Source: Axinella damicornis (taxonomy: Eukaryota; Porifera; Demospongiae; Axinellida; Axinellidae). From it: a stretch of DNA of 64,000 bases. The notes under the pieces are model-generated. The model saw only the letters and a program-made list of their open reading frames with translations. It did not search any database and was not told the DNA's origin. The DNA lies in NCBI GenBank assembly GCA_963931865.1, contig OZ007512.1, positions 5,292,883 through 5,356,882 on the forward strand. Direction: 5' to 3'. The translations under genes were made by a program, and so were the position numbers. Positions 12,872 to 20,802 of this stretch are shown here, in pieces (the stretch's first letter is position 1; the number at the start of each line of letters is the position of its first letter).

Positions 12872-14221
12872 CTACCAAGGCCGATAGAACTTTCGACTCT
12901 TCCCACGAGGGACAGCCGGACAGTGAAGCAAAACAAGGCTGCATGTCTCAAATGTATCTGCCCGAGAAAACCGGTCATAGTTGGCCTTCTGCTTCTGATG
13001 TTCAACAGCAGAGTGGTCCCTCACTCTTTGATAAGCGTGCTGCATGCGTTCCTTTAGGGCATCCACATAACCATGGTTAGTAGCCACTTCAGCAGAAGGC
13101 AAGTTAAACAGAATGTCCTCAGGCAGCTTTGCTTCTCGACCATAAACTAGGCTGAAAGGGGTAGCCCCTGTGGTGTCATGATGACTGGTGCAGTAGGCCA
13201 GCATCAGTGTAGGGAGGTGCAGGTCCCAGTCGTGTTCATCATCCAAGACAGCTGTACTCAACATGTGGAGAACGGTACGATTAAACCTCTCTATCATTCC
13301 AATTCCCAACATCCTGCAAATCTCTTTGATCAATGTTGACTCAAAGTTCTTCCCTTGGTCAGTGTGAAGCTGTTCAGGGACCCCGAAGCGGCAAATAAAC
13401 TCGTTCACAAAGATTCTCGCTACTGTGATTGCTCCCATGTTTGGCATCCCATGAGCTTCTTTCCATTTGGTAAAATAGTCTCCAATCACCAAGATGTATT
13501 TATTGCCACGTGCAGTTTCTGGCAGGGGTCCCAGGATGTCCATCGCCACACGCTGCATAGGATGCTCAGCTGGCTGTAACTGGAGTGGTGCACAGGGCTT
13601 AGGGACAGGTGTCTTCCTGGAGCTGCACATGACACACCTGCTGCACCAGTCTTCAATGTCACACCTTTGGCGGGGCCAGTAAAATCTTGTGCGGGCTTTC
13701 TCAAGTGTCTTCTTAATGCCCAGATGCCCCCCAGTTGGAGAACTGTGAAGTCCTTGAAGCACCTCTGGTACTATTGTTGGAGGGAGAACGAGTTGAAGGC
13801 GGGGTTGGGCACCACCTCCCGGGACATCTTCCCAACATCGGTATAGAACACCATCACGTAGAGTGAGGTAGGCTCGCTGGTGCCACAAGGTTCTGAGGTA
13901 TGCGCTTCCCTGTGGTACTCTCAGTGGAATGGAATGCAAGCGCAACCACTGGGCAGCTTGCTGGAGGTCAGGATTCTGCTGTTGCATTGCACATATCTCC
14001 TCGCTCGACCACTGAGGCAACAAGGAAGACTGGGTGACTGCAGCAACATTGGTTGCCACTTCCGACACATGGGTCTGGCCACACTGCTTGCAAGGGCTGC
14101 GAGAAAGTGCATCAGCATTCTTGTGCTGCACACCTGGGCGATGGAGAACTTCAAAGTTGTATTCTGACAAGATCTCTAGCCACCTGGCCACCTGCCCCTC
14201 TGGCTCACGGAAGTTGTGCAA
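12872..14221 (-). CDS. pol: Retroelement RNase H end and integrase
   Basis: The frame (449 codons) opens inside RNase H (NFREPEGQVARWLEILSEYN ... NADALSRSPC), so it has no start of its own. The integrase HHCC zinc finger is visible as HLGIKKTLEKARTRFYWPRQ followed by CSRCVMC. The DDE core follows, with MDILGPLPETARGNKYILVI and HTDQGKNFES. The third acidic residue region (SFSLVYGREAKLPED, downstream of HDTTGATPF) is present. The enzyme joins element DNA to the host chromosome. The frame ends at RKFYRPW, just before the expected GPY/F-type module. Confidence 0.9.
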   Translation of the reverse strand: MHNFREPEGQVARWLEILSEYNFEVLHRPGVQHKNADALSRSPCKQCGQTHVSEVATNVAAVTQSSLLPQWSSEEICAMQQQNPDLQQAAQWLRLHSIPLRVPQGSAYLRTLWHQRAYLTLRDGVLYRCWEDVPGGGAQPRLQLVLPPTIVPEVLQGLHSSPTGGHLGIKKTLEKARTRFYWPRQRCDIEDWCSRCVMCSSRKTPVPKPCAPLQLQPAEHPMQRVAMDILGPLPETARGNKYILVIGDYFTKWKEAHGMPNMGAITVARIFVNEFICRFGVPEQLHTDQGKNFESTLIKEICRMLGIGMIERFNRTVLHMLSTAVLDDEHDWDLHLPTLMLAYCTSHHDTTGATPFSLVYGREAKLPEDILFNLPSAEVATNHGYVDALKERMQHAYQRVRDHSAVEHQKQKANYDRFSRADTFETCSLVLLHCPAVPRGKSRKFYRPW

Positions 14222-14240
14222 CCATCTCAGAGAGTTGTGA

Positions 14241-15479
14241 TCAGTTCTTGCCTGAAATGCTCGTCCATAGAGGTAGGAACGAAACTGGCGTGTACCCCAC
14301 TGGCGTGGTAGTGCAGTACTGACGTTCTGCCTTCGTCAGGGTTCGACTGGCATAAGCAATCACCTTCTCACCATCTGCGAACTGCTGAGAGAGAACAGCC
14401 CCAAGGCCATATGTGCTTGCATCTGTGTCCAAGATGAAATCATGGTCAAAATTGGGAAAAGCAAGTATGGGGGCAGAGACTAGTGCTTGTTTTAATGTGA
14501 CAAAAGCCTCACCACATTCAGGGGTCCAACTCCATGTGCGCCCTTTCTCTGTGAGCCGATATAGCGGCTTGGCCTTGTGGGCAAAATTCTTGACAAACCG
14601 GCGATAGTAGGAGGATAATCCCAGAAATTGCTGGAGCTCTTTGGCATCCGTAGGAACTGGCCATTCTCGGACACAGCTTACTTTTGTGGGGTCTGTTTTT
14701 ACTCCTTCTGCCGACACCACGTGCCCAAGGTAGTGGACACTTCTTTGCATCAGAAAGCACTTGATGGGCTTGATTTTCAGGCCTGCTTCCTGAAGTCGCG
14801 TCAATACTTCTCGGAGCTTCTGCAGGTGGTCAGAAATATTCCGGCTAAAGACAATGATGTCATCCAGGTAAACTAGACATGAAGTCCAGTGTAGACCAGC
14901 TAGGACACGTTCCATGAGTCGTTGGAATGTTCCAGGGGCGTTGCAAAGCCCGAATGGCATGACACGGAACTGATACAGTCCATGTGAGGTGGTAAAGGTG
15001 GTCTTCTCCCGGTCATCTGGTTCAACTTCCACCTGCCAGTATCCACTGGCTAGATCAAGTGTTGAGAACCATTGAGCTGTTCCCAGGGCATCAAGGGTGT
15101 CGTCTATTCTTGGAAGAGGCTGAGCATCCTTCTTTGTCACCTGGTTCACTTTCCGAAAATCAACACAAAATCGGGTTGATCCGTCTTTCTTCTTCACTAA
15201 CACCACTGGTGATGCCCAGGGACCTTGAGCTGGTTCAATGATGTTCCTGGACAGCATCTGGTCAACAAGGTGTTGTGTTTCGCTTCTCTGGTGGAAGGGA
15301 AGTTTTCTGGCTCGTTGACGGATTGGTTCAGCATTTCCAGTGTCAATGTGATGTTTTACCACATCTGTACACCCAAGGTCACCACCTCCCAAGGATATCA
15401 CCCTTCCAAACTCGAACAGGAGGGATTGGAGGCTCTCCCTCTCTGCACTTGACAGGTCCTCTGCTCGGGACGTCATCAA
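14241..15479 (-). CDS. pol: Retroelement reverse transcriptase and RNase H start
   Basis: The frame (412 codons) starts N-terminal to RT. It contains the RT blocks WASPVVLVKKKDGSTRFCVD, FSTLDLASGYWQVEV, FRVMPFGLCNAPGTFQRLM and the catalytic LVYLDDIIVFS (Y-x-D-D), then FLGLSSYYRRFVKNFA. RNase H begins with FILDTDASTYGLGAVLSQ and continues to YASRTLTKAERQY, where the frame is lost and ends in unrelated residues. The enzyme would copy element RNA to DNA inside cytoplasmic particles. The RNase H break makes this copy non-functional as sequenced. Confidence 0.92.
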   Translation of the reverse strand: MMTSRAEDLSSAERESLQSLLFEFGRVISLGGGDLGCTDVVKHHIDTGNAEPIRQRARKLPFHQRSETQHLVDQMLSRNIIEPAQGPWASPVVLVKKKDGSTRFCVDFRKVNQVTKKDAQPLPRIDDTLDALGTAQWFSTLDLASGYWQVEVEPDDREKTTFTTSHGLYQFRVMPFGLCNAPGTFQRLMERVLAGLHWTSCLVYLDDIIVFSRNISDHLQKLREVLTRLQEAGLKIKPIKCFLMQRSVHYLGHVVSAEGVKTDPTKVSCVREWPVPTDAKELQQFLGLSSYYRRFVKNFAHKAKPLYRLTEKGRTWSWTPECGEAFVTLKQALVSAPILAFPNFDHDFILDTDASTYGLGAVLSQQFADGEKVIAYASRTLTKAERQYCTTTPVGYTPVSFLPLWTSISGKN

Positions 15480-15509
15480 TTTTACTGCATCCTCCAGGGT
15501 GCCTTGGTC

Positions 15510-16238
15510 TTAAATTCTACCTTCGCTGTTACCTCCTCCGAGGGCACAAACTTCCTCAACTCTGGACAAGGGCTGGAGGATCCCAACCTTTTGGTTGTGG
15601 TAGACTGTGACTGGAGCTGGAGAAGGATTGAGAATCCGGATGACACTGCCTCCCTTTTCCATGGAGCAGACAGATCGGGCAATGAGGAGACCTTGTTGCT
15701 CCATGATGCTGACCACAGGTTCTAGAACACCTGAACCCCTCATCTGCTTAGAGTGTGAAACTGGAACATGCATCTGGCAGTGGCCTGGGATTACAACATC
15801 TGCAGAAAAAGAATCATGGCACACCGACATAATTTCAGGGCTCTCTTGGGATTGACACACCACCTGCTTTCCTCCAGCTACCAAGGTTCGTTCTCTCATG
15901 TTAATCACACAGTCGTGTTGCTTGAGAAAGTCTGCACCTAGGAGGCATTCTTGTGTCAATTCTCTGGCAATGAAGACCGGGAACTGAACGTGTATATCTC
16001 CCACTTGTAGCTGGAGTTCGCCCTGTCCCAGGAGGTCCAGCTCTCCACCATTGGCAGCTACAATTGACCGCGTTGGTCGCGTCAGATGTTCCATGGGAAG
16101 GTCTGCAGCCTCTCTCCAGACATCCTCTCGAACTAAGGAGACTGCTGAACCAGTATCGATGAGCATCCGTGTATAGCGGTCCCCCAGTTTCCCTACCACC
16201 ACCAGAGCAGCTGCAGAATTTGTAACAATATTAGACAA
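15510..16238 (-). CDS. Retroelement aspartic protease
   Basis: The frame (242 codons) contains MLIDTGSAVSLV, the D-T-G catalytic motif of retropepsins, followed about 65 residues later by ECLLGADFLKQHDCVIN, the 'ILG.DFL..H...ID' flap-to-strand region of Gypsy proteases. It would act as a dimer to cut the Gag-Pol polyprotein. The ATG at 16238 is only the first methionine in the open frame; expression by frameshift from gag is as likely. No stop interrupts the domain. Confidence 0.85.
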   Translation of the reverse strand: MSNIVTNSAAALVVVGKLGDRYTRMLIDTGSAVSLVREDVWREAADLPMEHLTRPTRSIVAANGGELDLLGQGELQLQVGDIHVQFPVFIARELTQECLLGADFLKQHDCVINMRERTLVAGGKQVVCQSQESPEIMSVCHDSFSADVVIPGHCQMHVPVSHSKQMRGSGVLEPVVSIMEQQGLLIARSVCSMEKGGSVIRILNPSPAPVTVYHNQKVGILQPLSRVEEVCALGGGNSEGRI

Positions 16239-16294
16239 AGAAGCTTGGGTCTTAAAAGTTCCAGCCGGCGGTTGACCCGCGCCACCGGCTGAGC

Positions 16295-16555
16295 CTAGTT
16301 TAAAGGCTGATTACGGCCCTGTTGCCTCCGCTGCTTCGGGCAATTTCGTCTAAGGTGGCCACGTTCCCTGCACCCCCAACAAACTGGACCAGGTCCACGT
16401 TGCCCCCCAGCTTGGTCCCCACGGAGTCGAGCTACCTCTTGCGTGAGGTACCTCACTTGAGTCGTTAGTTCTGCAATCTCGGAGGGTCCGCTAGGTCGGG
16501 TGGCGTTCGTGGATGTCTGAGCGGCAACTGCTGTTTGAAGGTTTTCCGCACTGAA
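16295..16555 (-). pseudogene. gag: Gag C-terminus with CCHC zinc knuckle
   Basis: The frame encodes CWGCRERGHLRRNCP, a CX2CX4HX4C nucleocapsid zinc knuckle, after a short coiled-coil-like stretch (EIAELTTQVRYLTQEVARLR). The zinc knuckle packages element RNA. The open frame runs on to 16582 into antisense AbfB sequence but has no ATG there, so this is a cut-off C-terminus, not a short gene. It stops at 16295, just before the protease frame. Confidence 0.85.
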
Positions 16556-16662
16556 GTTACATCCTTCAACAAGCACAGCCACGCCGGTGGGAGATTGTAA
16601 CCCCTGGACTCTGTGGAAACCCAGGCACGGTTTCTATCCAGTCAGCAACCAACCACGACAGG
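16556..16662 (+). pseudogene. Copied fragment of the AbfB gene exon
   Basis: These ~107 bases match 19336-19442, inside the first AbfB domain of the gene at 17497-20084, with one mismatch seen (GGTGGGAGATTG against GGTGGAAGATTG). The match starts at TTACATCC and ends at ACGACAGG; sequence on both sides is unrelated. The fragment is in the same orientation as the parent gene and directly adjoins the broken end of the Gypsy element. The near-identity points to a recent event. Confidence 0.9.
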
Positions 16663-16840
16663 GAGACTGTCTGGTGTACGTACGCTATACACGTGATAAT
16701 TTGATGTGAGCAAACTGCAAACAACAACAAAGAGAAATATGACACTGACACTACTGCATGACAATAGTGCTAGAGATACAGGAAGCAAAGTTGCCACTGC
16801 TGCTTAACACCAGGATATATCCTAGACAAGAGTACGTAGC

Positions 16841-17087
16841 TTCTGTATGGTTTTCCTTGTCTACTTATGTTGAGGATGTCGTGCAACATTGCCCTCGCAA
16901 ACTACCGTCAACAGTGGGCAAGTGCATGGACTTCGCGGAAACGACGGCGTGAAGACGTCCATCATGTTGGATGGACGTCTTCACGTCGTCGTTTCCGCGA
17001 AGTCCATGCACTTGCCCACTGTTGACGGTAGTTTGTGAGGGCAATGTTGCACAACATCAGTAGCTAGACAAGGAAAACCATACAGAA
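16841..17087. repeat. 247-bp inverted repeat (foldback)
   Basis: The arm starting TTCTGTATGG at 16841 pairs with the arm ending CCATACAGAA at 17087. The centre is GAAGACGTCCATC-ATGTTG-GATGGACGTCTTC with a 6-base loop at 16964-16969. Arms of ~120 bases are nearly perfect apart from a few mismatches in the outer third. There is no coding potential and I see no clear target-site duplication. Confidence 0.92.
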
Positions 17088-17392
17088 AATATTAGATATT
17101 CAACTGAAAAGACATTCTCTAGGTGATGCATCAGGTGGTTACAAAAATGAAGGAAATTAAACTGCTGATCAACCATGCGAGCCCTAGACCACTAGCTACA
17201 ACACTGAAAGAACAGGAAAGGCCCCTAGCTAATAGTACGAAGAAGTGTTAACGAGTGCTAAATAGTACAAAGAAGTGTTAACGAAACATTCCTGTCGGCA
17301 CAAAAACCACTACATCCTGTAACCAAATAAGAACATGCAAATAACCAGTCCATTACGTACAGGTGTAGTATTTCTAGGAGTTTGCGGAGTGT

Positions 17393-17400
17393 GTATATAA
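17393..17400 (+). promoter_or_regulatory. Candidate TATA box of the AbfB gene
   Basis: TATATAAG lies about 97-104 bp upstream of the ATG at 17497. This leaves room for a start site ~30 bp downstream and a short 5' leader. It is a sequence match only. Confidence 0.4.
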
Positions 17401-17496
17401 GTCATGTCACTTTGTCCTTGCTATATATCTCTAGCACTGGCCGAAGCTTTGTGAAATATCCACTGCTATATATAGTCGAGACACTGCAGAAAGACC

Positions 17497-20084
17497 ATGA
17501 AGTTGCCTCTGGCTGCTGCACTGCTGCTCTGCTGCCTGATGCATGCTGCAGCTCAGAAAGGTATTAAGAGTCACAGGACTTCGGCCCATTTGCATTGAGG
17601 GAAAGTTGTATCCATGTCATGCATGGTATTCTTTGCTCTATTTTTATTCTTTGTAACAATTTTGCAGGTGAAGCAAGGATGCAAAAATAGCAACAGTTGC
17701 TAACATGCTATTGTACCCTATACTTTGTATCACGTATTTCCCGGAGTCTAGCTATAGGTGTCACCTCTGGTGGTATTTTCTTTCAAACAGCATCAATCAT
17801 GTCAGAACGGGTGAAAGAGGCCTTTCATGGCAGTGTGCTTTCAACTGTTTTCTCACCTCCATACACACACACAGCACCATCCGATATGCTGGATCAGGTG
17901 ACTCAGGAATTCTACGCTCCCCAGGAATATCTTCAAGGTAAGTTAACACGCATGTATCGAAATTAATGCTTACTGAATCAGTGTGTTACACATAATACTA
18001 TAGCCACTATGCTTGGAACTGTTTCTCACCTCCATCATACACACAGCACCATCCGATATGCAGCCCCCGCCAGTGGATTAGGTGAAGGAGGAATTCTATG
18101 ATCCCCAGGAAGGTAAGTTAGCTTTGCACAGATCAAAACTTGAACTTGCTTATTATTTCAGTGTGTTCTGACCACACAAAGGCACTGTTTCTCACCTCCA
18201 TAATGCACACAGGACCATCCGATATGCTGGACGAGGTGATTGAAGAATTTGATGCCCCCCAGATTGAAGAATTTGATGCCCCCCAGGAAGGTAAGTTAGG
18301 ATCAAACATTTAACTTATTGTGTTGTCATCATGCAAAGGCACAATGCTTTCAACTATTTTCACACCTCCATATACACACAGCACAGTCCACAGGGGATGA
18401 GGTGAAAGAGGAATTGTATCACGCGGGAAATTTTCCTCATGGTAAGTTAGCGCACACAGTGGAACAGAGATTAAACTTGCTCACTTCAGAGATGTTGCGT
18501 TATTAGCTAGCTAGCTAGCTATATCACCATGCACACAATGATTATTACAAAGGCACTACGGTAGGTGCTTTAATTATCGGCAGTTGCAACTTCCAAACCT
18601 TGAACTCCACAAAGAATGTTTTAGAATGTTGGGAGTCTTCCAGATCTTTATCTGCAGAATGGCTAGGCACTAGGCTGGGGCTGCAAGCGGGGAGCAGCAG
18701 CTGAAGCGGACATAGGCTCGTTCCCAGTTAATTCTCAGTAATGTAGTCAGATCCCTCTCTGGATATGGATGTCAGTAATGTAGATAACAATACAGTACAT
18801 GTACAGTATAGCTACACGCTCTTTAACAGCATGTAGAATACCGAAGCCTTCCATTTCAATTCCGCTTGCATGGTGCATGTATCCAGTTCAGTGACCGATT
18901 ACATGGTACAATAACAATACTGCAATGTCATTACCTTTTACTAAAAATAAGGGGTAAAGTATAGAACAAAATAAGAATCGAACCTTAGCGGTTCTAGCTG
19001 TTGATACAAAACAACACAAAAAGGACAGGACAAAACAAAACTAAAAAACAAAACAAACAAACAAACACAATAATACAATAATAATAAAGATAAATAAAAT
19101 AAATTAAAGTTATGGGAGGATGTCCAAGGCGGATGCTGACCCTATTGGACAAATTGTTCTCTTTGTTACTTAACTGGCAAGGCTTTGTTAAGACTTGTTC
19201 ACTTAGCTACATAGAACTAGAAAAGTCACTTACAAAGATTGCATGTTCATTCTCACTGCCTGAATGTGTGTATATACAGTTGAGCTGCAGTCCTACAACT
19301 ATCCTTCCTACTATGTTGGGGCCAGAGGGAATTCGGCTTACATCCTTCAACAAGCACAGCCACGCCGGTGGAAGATTGTAACCCCTGGACTCTGTGGAAA
19401 CCCAGGCACGGTTTCTATCCAGTCAGCAACCAACCACGACAGGTACCTACGCCATCATGCATTCGTGGTGTTTGAACAATCGTTTTCCAGCGATACCAAC
19501 AAACCTTTGTTCCGGAGAGATGCATGTTTCATCCAGCGGAAAGACAAGTGGTTTCCTGGTCACGATGCCTTCGAGGGCCACAACATCCCCGGTCGTTTCA
19601 TGCGTCACAGGGGTTACCGCTTGTATATGGACGTGTATGTGAGCACAGCACTTTTTGAAAAGGACGCTATAGCTTTCGTGTCGTGGAACCCACCTGCCGC
19701 ACAGTTCAGTCATTCAACTTCCCAGCCTACTTCTGGGGACTTAATGGTAATGCTGCTTACATCAAGTGGAGTGCAGATCGTTGGGTGAAGATTAGTCCTG
19801 GATTAGCCGGTCACAATGGGAGTGTGTCATTCCGATCGTGCCGTAATGCTAGACTCTACCTCAGGCATTTAGGCTTTCTTCTTTGGGAGCACAATTACCA
19901 GGCCGATAGAGTGTACATAAACGACGCCACCTTCACGGTACGCAAAAACAAATTTTTCTCAGGTTGGGACGCATATGAAAGTGTCAATTTTCCTGGCTAC
20001 TTCATTCGACACCAAGGCTACCGCCTGAAGATCAGCAGCTACGATGGTACCCAACTCTACAAGCGAGATGCAAGCTTCAAATAG
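17497..20084 (+). CDS. Secreted two-domain AbfB (CBM42-like) protein
   Basis: Predicted exons: 17497-17560, 17875-17937, 18047-18112, 18213-18290, 18382-18441 and 19280-20084, all joined in phase 1. Exon 1 encodes a clear signal peptide (MKLPLAAALLLCCLMHAAAQ). Exons 2-5 are short acidic repeats (PSDMLDQVTQEFYAPQE and relatives). Exon 6 holds two beta-trefoil AbfB domains, each with the NxPGxFxRHxxxxL pattern (NIPGRFMRHRGYRLYMDV; NFPGYFIRHQGYRLKISS), ending ...KRDASFK. AbfB/CBM42 modules bind arabinose-containing sugar chains; in an animal this is likely a secreted lectin-like protein, which is inference. Two lesions are present: an in-frame TAG in exon 3 (18079-18081) and a frame change between the domains near 19665-19672. 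Either exon 3 is skipped and the second is a sequencing error, or the gene is decaying. Confidence 0.8.
18047..18112 (+). pseudogene. AbfB gene exon 3 with in-frame stop
   Basis: The exon has the same acceptor (ACACACAG|CACCATCC) and donor (GAAG|GTAAGT) as its sister exons and is 66 nt, phase 1-1. In frame it reads PSDMQPPPVD then TAG at 18079-18081. Sister exons have CAG (exon 2) or GAG (exons 4 and 5) at this point, so CAG to TAG is the simplest history. As length and phase are symmetric, skipping this exon would restore the protein. Confidence 0.8.
18442..19279 (+). other. Intron 5 of the AbfB gene
   Basis: It begins GTAAGTTA and ends TATATACAG before 19280. It contains a GCTAGC run (~18503-18521), one copy of the dispersed motif GGCTCGTTCCCAG near 18716 and an A-rich low-complexity tract (19015-19108). 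I see no additional exon. Confidence 0.6.
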
Positions 20085-20260
20085 CAGCAATTGCAGTTGT
20101 AAAGTAGAACTGAACAGTACTGTAGCGACTGTAGTCCATAGCAATGTGTTGATGTGTACCTTGGACATATTATACTCTTAAGCTGAATTTTTTTTGGGTA
20201 GTGCATGCAGTGTGAAAAACTGCACTTTTAGTGTTAGTATTATGTAGAGAGTTTTAGTTT

Positions 20261-20475
20261 TACAGTCATGTGACTCATGGTGTTACAGTCATGTGACTCA
20301 TGGTGTTACAGTCATGTGACTCATGGTGTTACAGTCATGTGACTCATGGTGTTACAGTCATGTGACTCATGGTGTTACAGTCATGTGATTCATGGTGTTA
20401 TAGTCATGTGACTCATGGTGTTTCAGTCATGGGACTCATGGTGTTACACTCATGTGACTCATGTGACTCAAGTGG
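20261..20475. repeat. 23-bp tandem repeat with AP-1 and E-box cores
   Basis: Nine direct 23-bp units start at 20261, 20284, 20307, 20330, 20353, 20376, 20399, 20422 and 20445, plus a partial tenth. The unit is close to TACAGTCATGTGACTCATGG plus TGT. Each intact unit contains CATGTG overlapping TGACTCA, the consensus AP-1 core; eight perfect TGACTCA copies are present. The array begins ~177 bp after the AbfB stop codon, in the likely 3' UTR or just beyond. Confidence 0.9.
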
Positions 20476-20530
20476 TTAAAGCATGTAAACCAAAATTCCC
20501 TGGTTCGAATCCCACTACCTGTTGCTTCAC
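20462..20530 (+). repeat. tRNA-like pol III box, SINE head candidate
   Basis: GGTTCGAATCC at 20502-20512 is an exact match to the tRNA B box (GGTTCGANTCC). TGACTCAAGTGGTTA ~37 bp upstream resembles an A box. The acceptor stem does not fold as a real tRNA, so a tRNA-derived SINE head or tRNA relic is more likely. It directly abuts the 23-bp array. Confidence 0.45.
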
Positions 20531-20736
20531 TGGTGAAGTGCTTTCTTTATCCCTCCTCCCCTTGGGAGATCAGCTATTGGCTGAAAGGGCCAGTAGGTGA
20601 AAGTTAAACACCTTAAAATTGTTTATCTTTGTCTCAAATTTACTGGTGTTAGCTAGCTAGCTAGCTAGCTACAATAACAAGTTCTCCAAAGCTAAATATT
20701 GATTTCCTATAATCATTGACAGTATAGCTAGCTAAT

Positions 20737-20756
20737 GGGGGGGGGGGGGGGGGGGG
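20737..20756 (+). repeat. Poly-G tract (20 G)
   Basis: Uninterrupted run of 20 guanines just upstream of the 27-bp mini-element. Confidence 0.95.
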
Positions 20757-20766
20757 ACAAACAGCC

Positions 20767-20793
20767 TAGCCTCATTTCCAGGGAACGAGGCTA
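20767..20793. mobile_element. 27-bp TIR-only mini-element with 9-bp TSD
   Basis: TAGCCTC ... GAGGCTA ends enclose only 13 further bases (ATTTCCAGGGAAC). The 9-bp direct repeat CAAACAGCC lies exactly on both sides (20758-20766 and 20794-20802). The ends are those of the 86-bp element at 48449-48534, which also has a 9-bp duplication. Confidence 0.8.
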
Positions 20794-20802
20794 CAAACAG
20801 CC

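Larger units (their letters stand above)
12479..16555 (-). mobile_element. Ty3/Gypsy retrotransposon interior, 5'-truncated
   Basis: Read on the minus strand the order is Gag zinc knuckle, protease, reverse transcriptase, RNase H, integrase, the Ty3/Gypsy order. The coding region is spread over five open frames with shifts at about 16295/16238, 15510/15479, 14241/14221 and 12872/12859. The gag-protease shift may be programmed, as in many Gypsy elements; those in RNase H and at the integrase end look like damage. Most of gag, the primer-binding site and the 5' LTR are missing: at 16556 the element joins a copied piece of the AbfB gene. As it stands the element cannot move by itself. Confidence 0.93.
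16663..17496. other. Intergenic stretch with 247-bp hairpin and TATA box
   Basis: 16663-16840 shows nothing I recognise. 16841-17087 is a long hairpin, listed separately. 17088-17380 is A/T-rich unique DNA. A TATATAAG box lies at about 17393-17400, ~100 bp before the AbfB start codon, which is a reasonable core-promoter position. Confidence 0.5.

Noticed and set aside
16295..16582. Small complete Gag-like gene starting at 16582
   Set aside because: The start is GTG inside antisense AbfB sequence; it is the truncated end of gag.
19675..19703. A 25-base intron (GTCGTGG...GCACAG) between the AbfB domains
   Set aside because: Removing it also restores frame, but 25 bases is too short for known metazoan splicing, the donor is poor, and it would delete residues (RVVEP) that fit the family; a 2-base slip is simpler.
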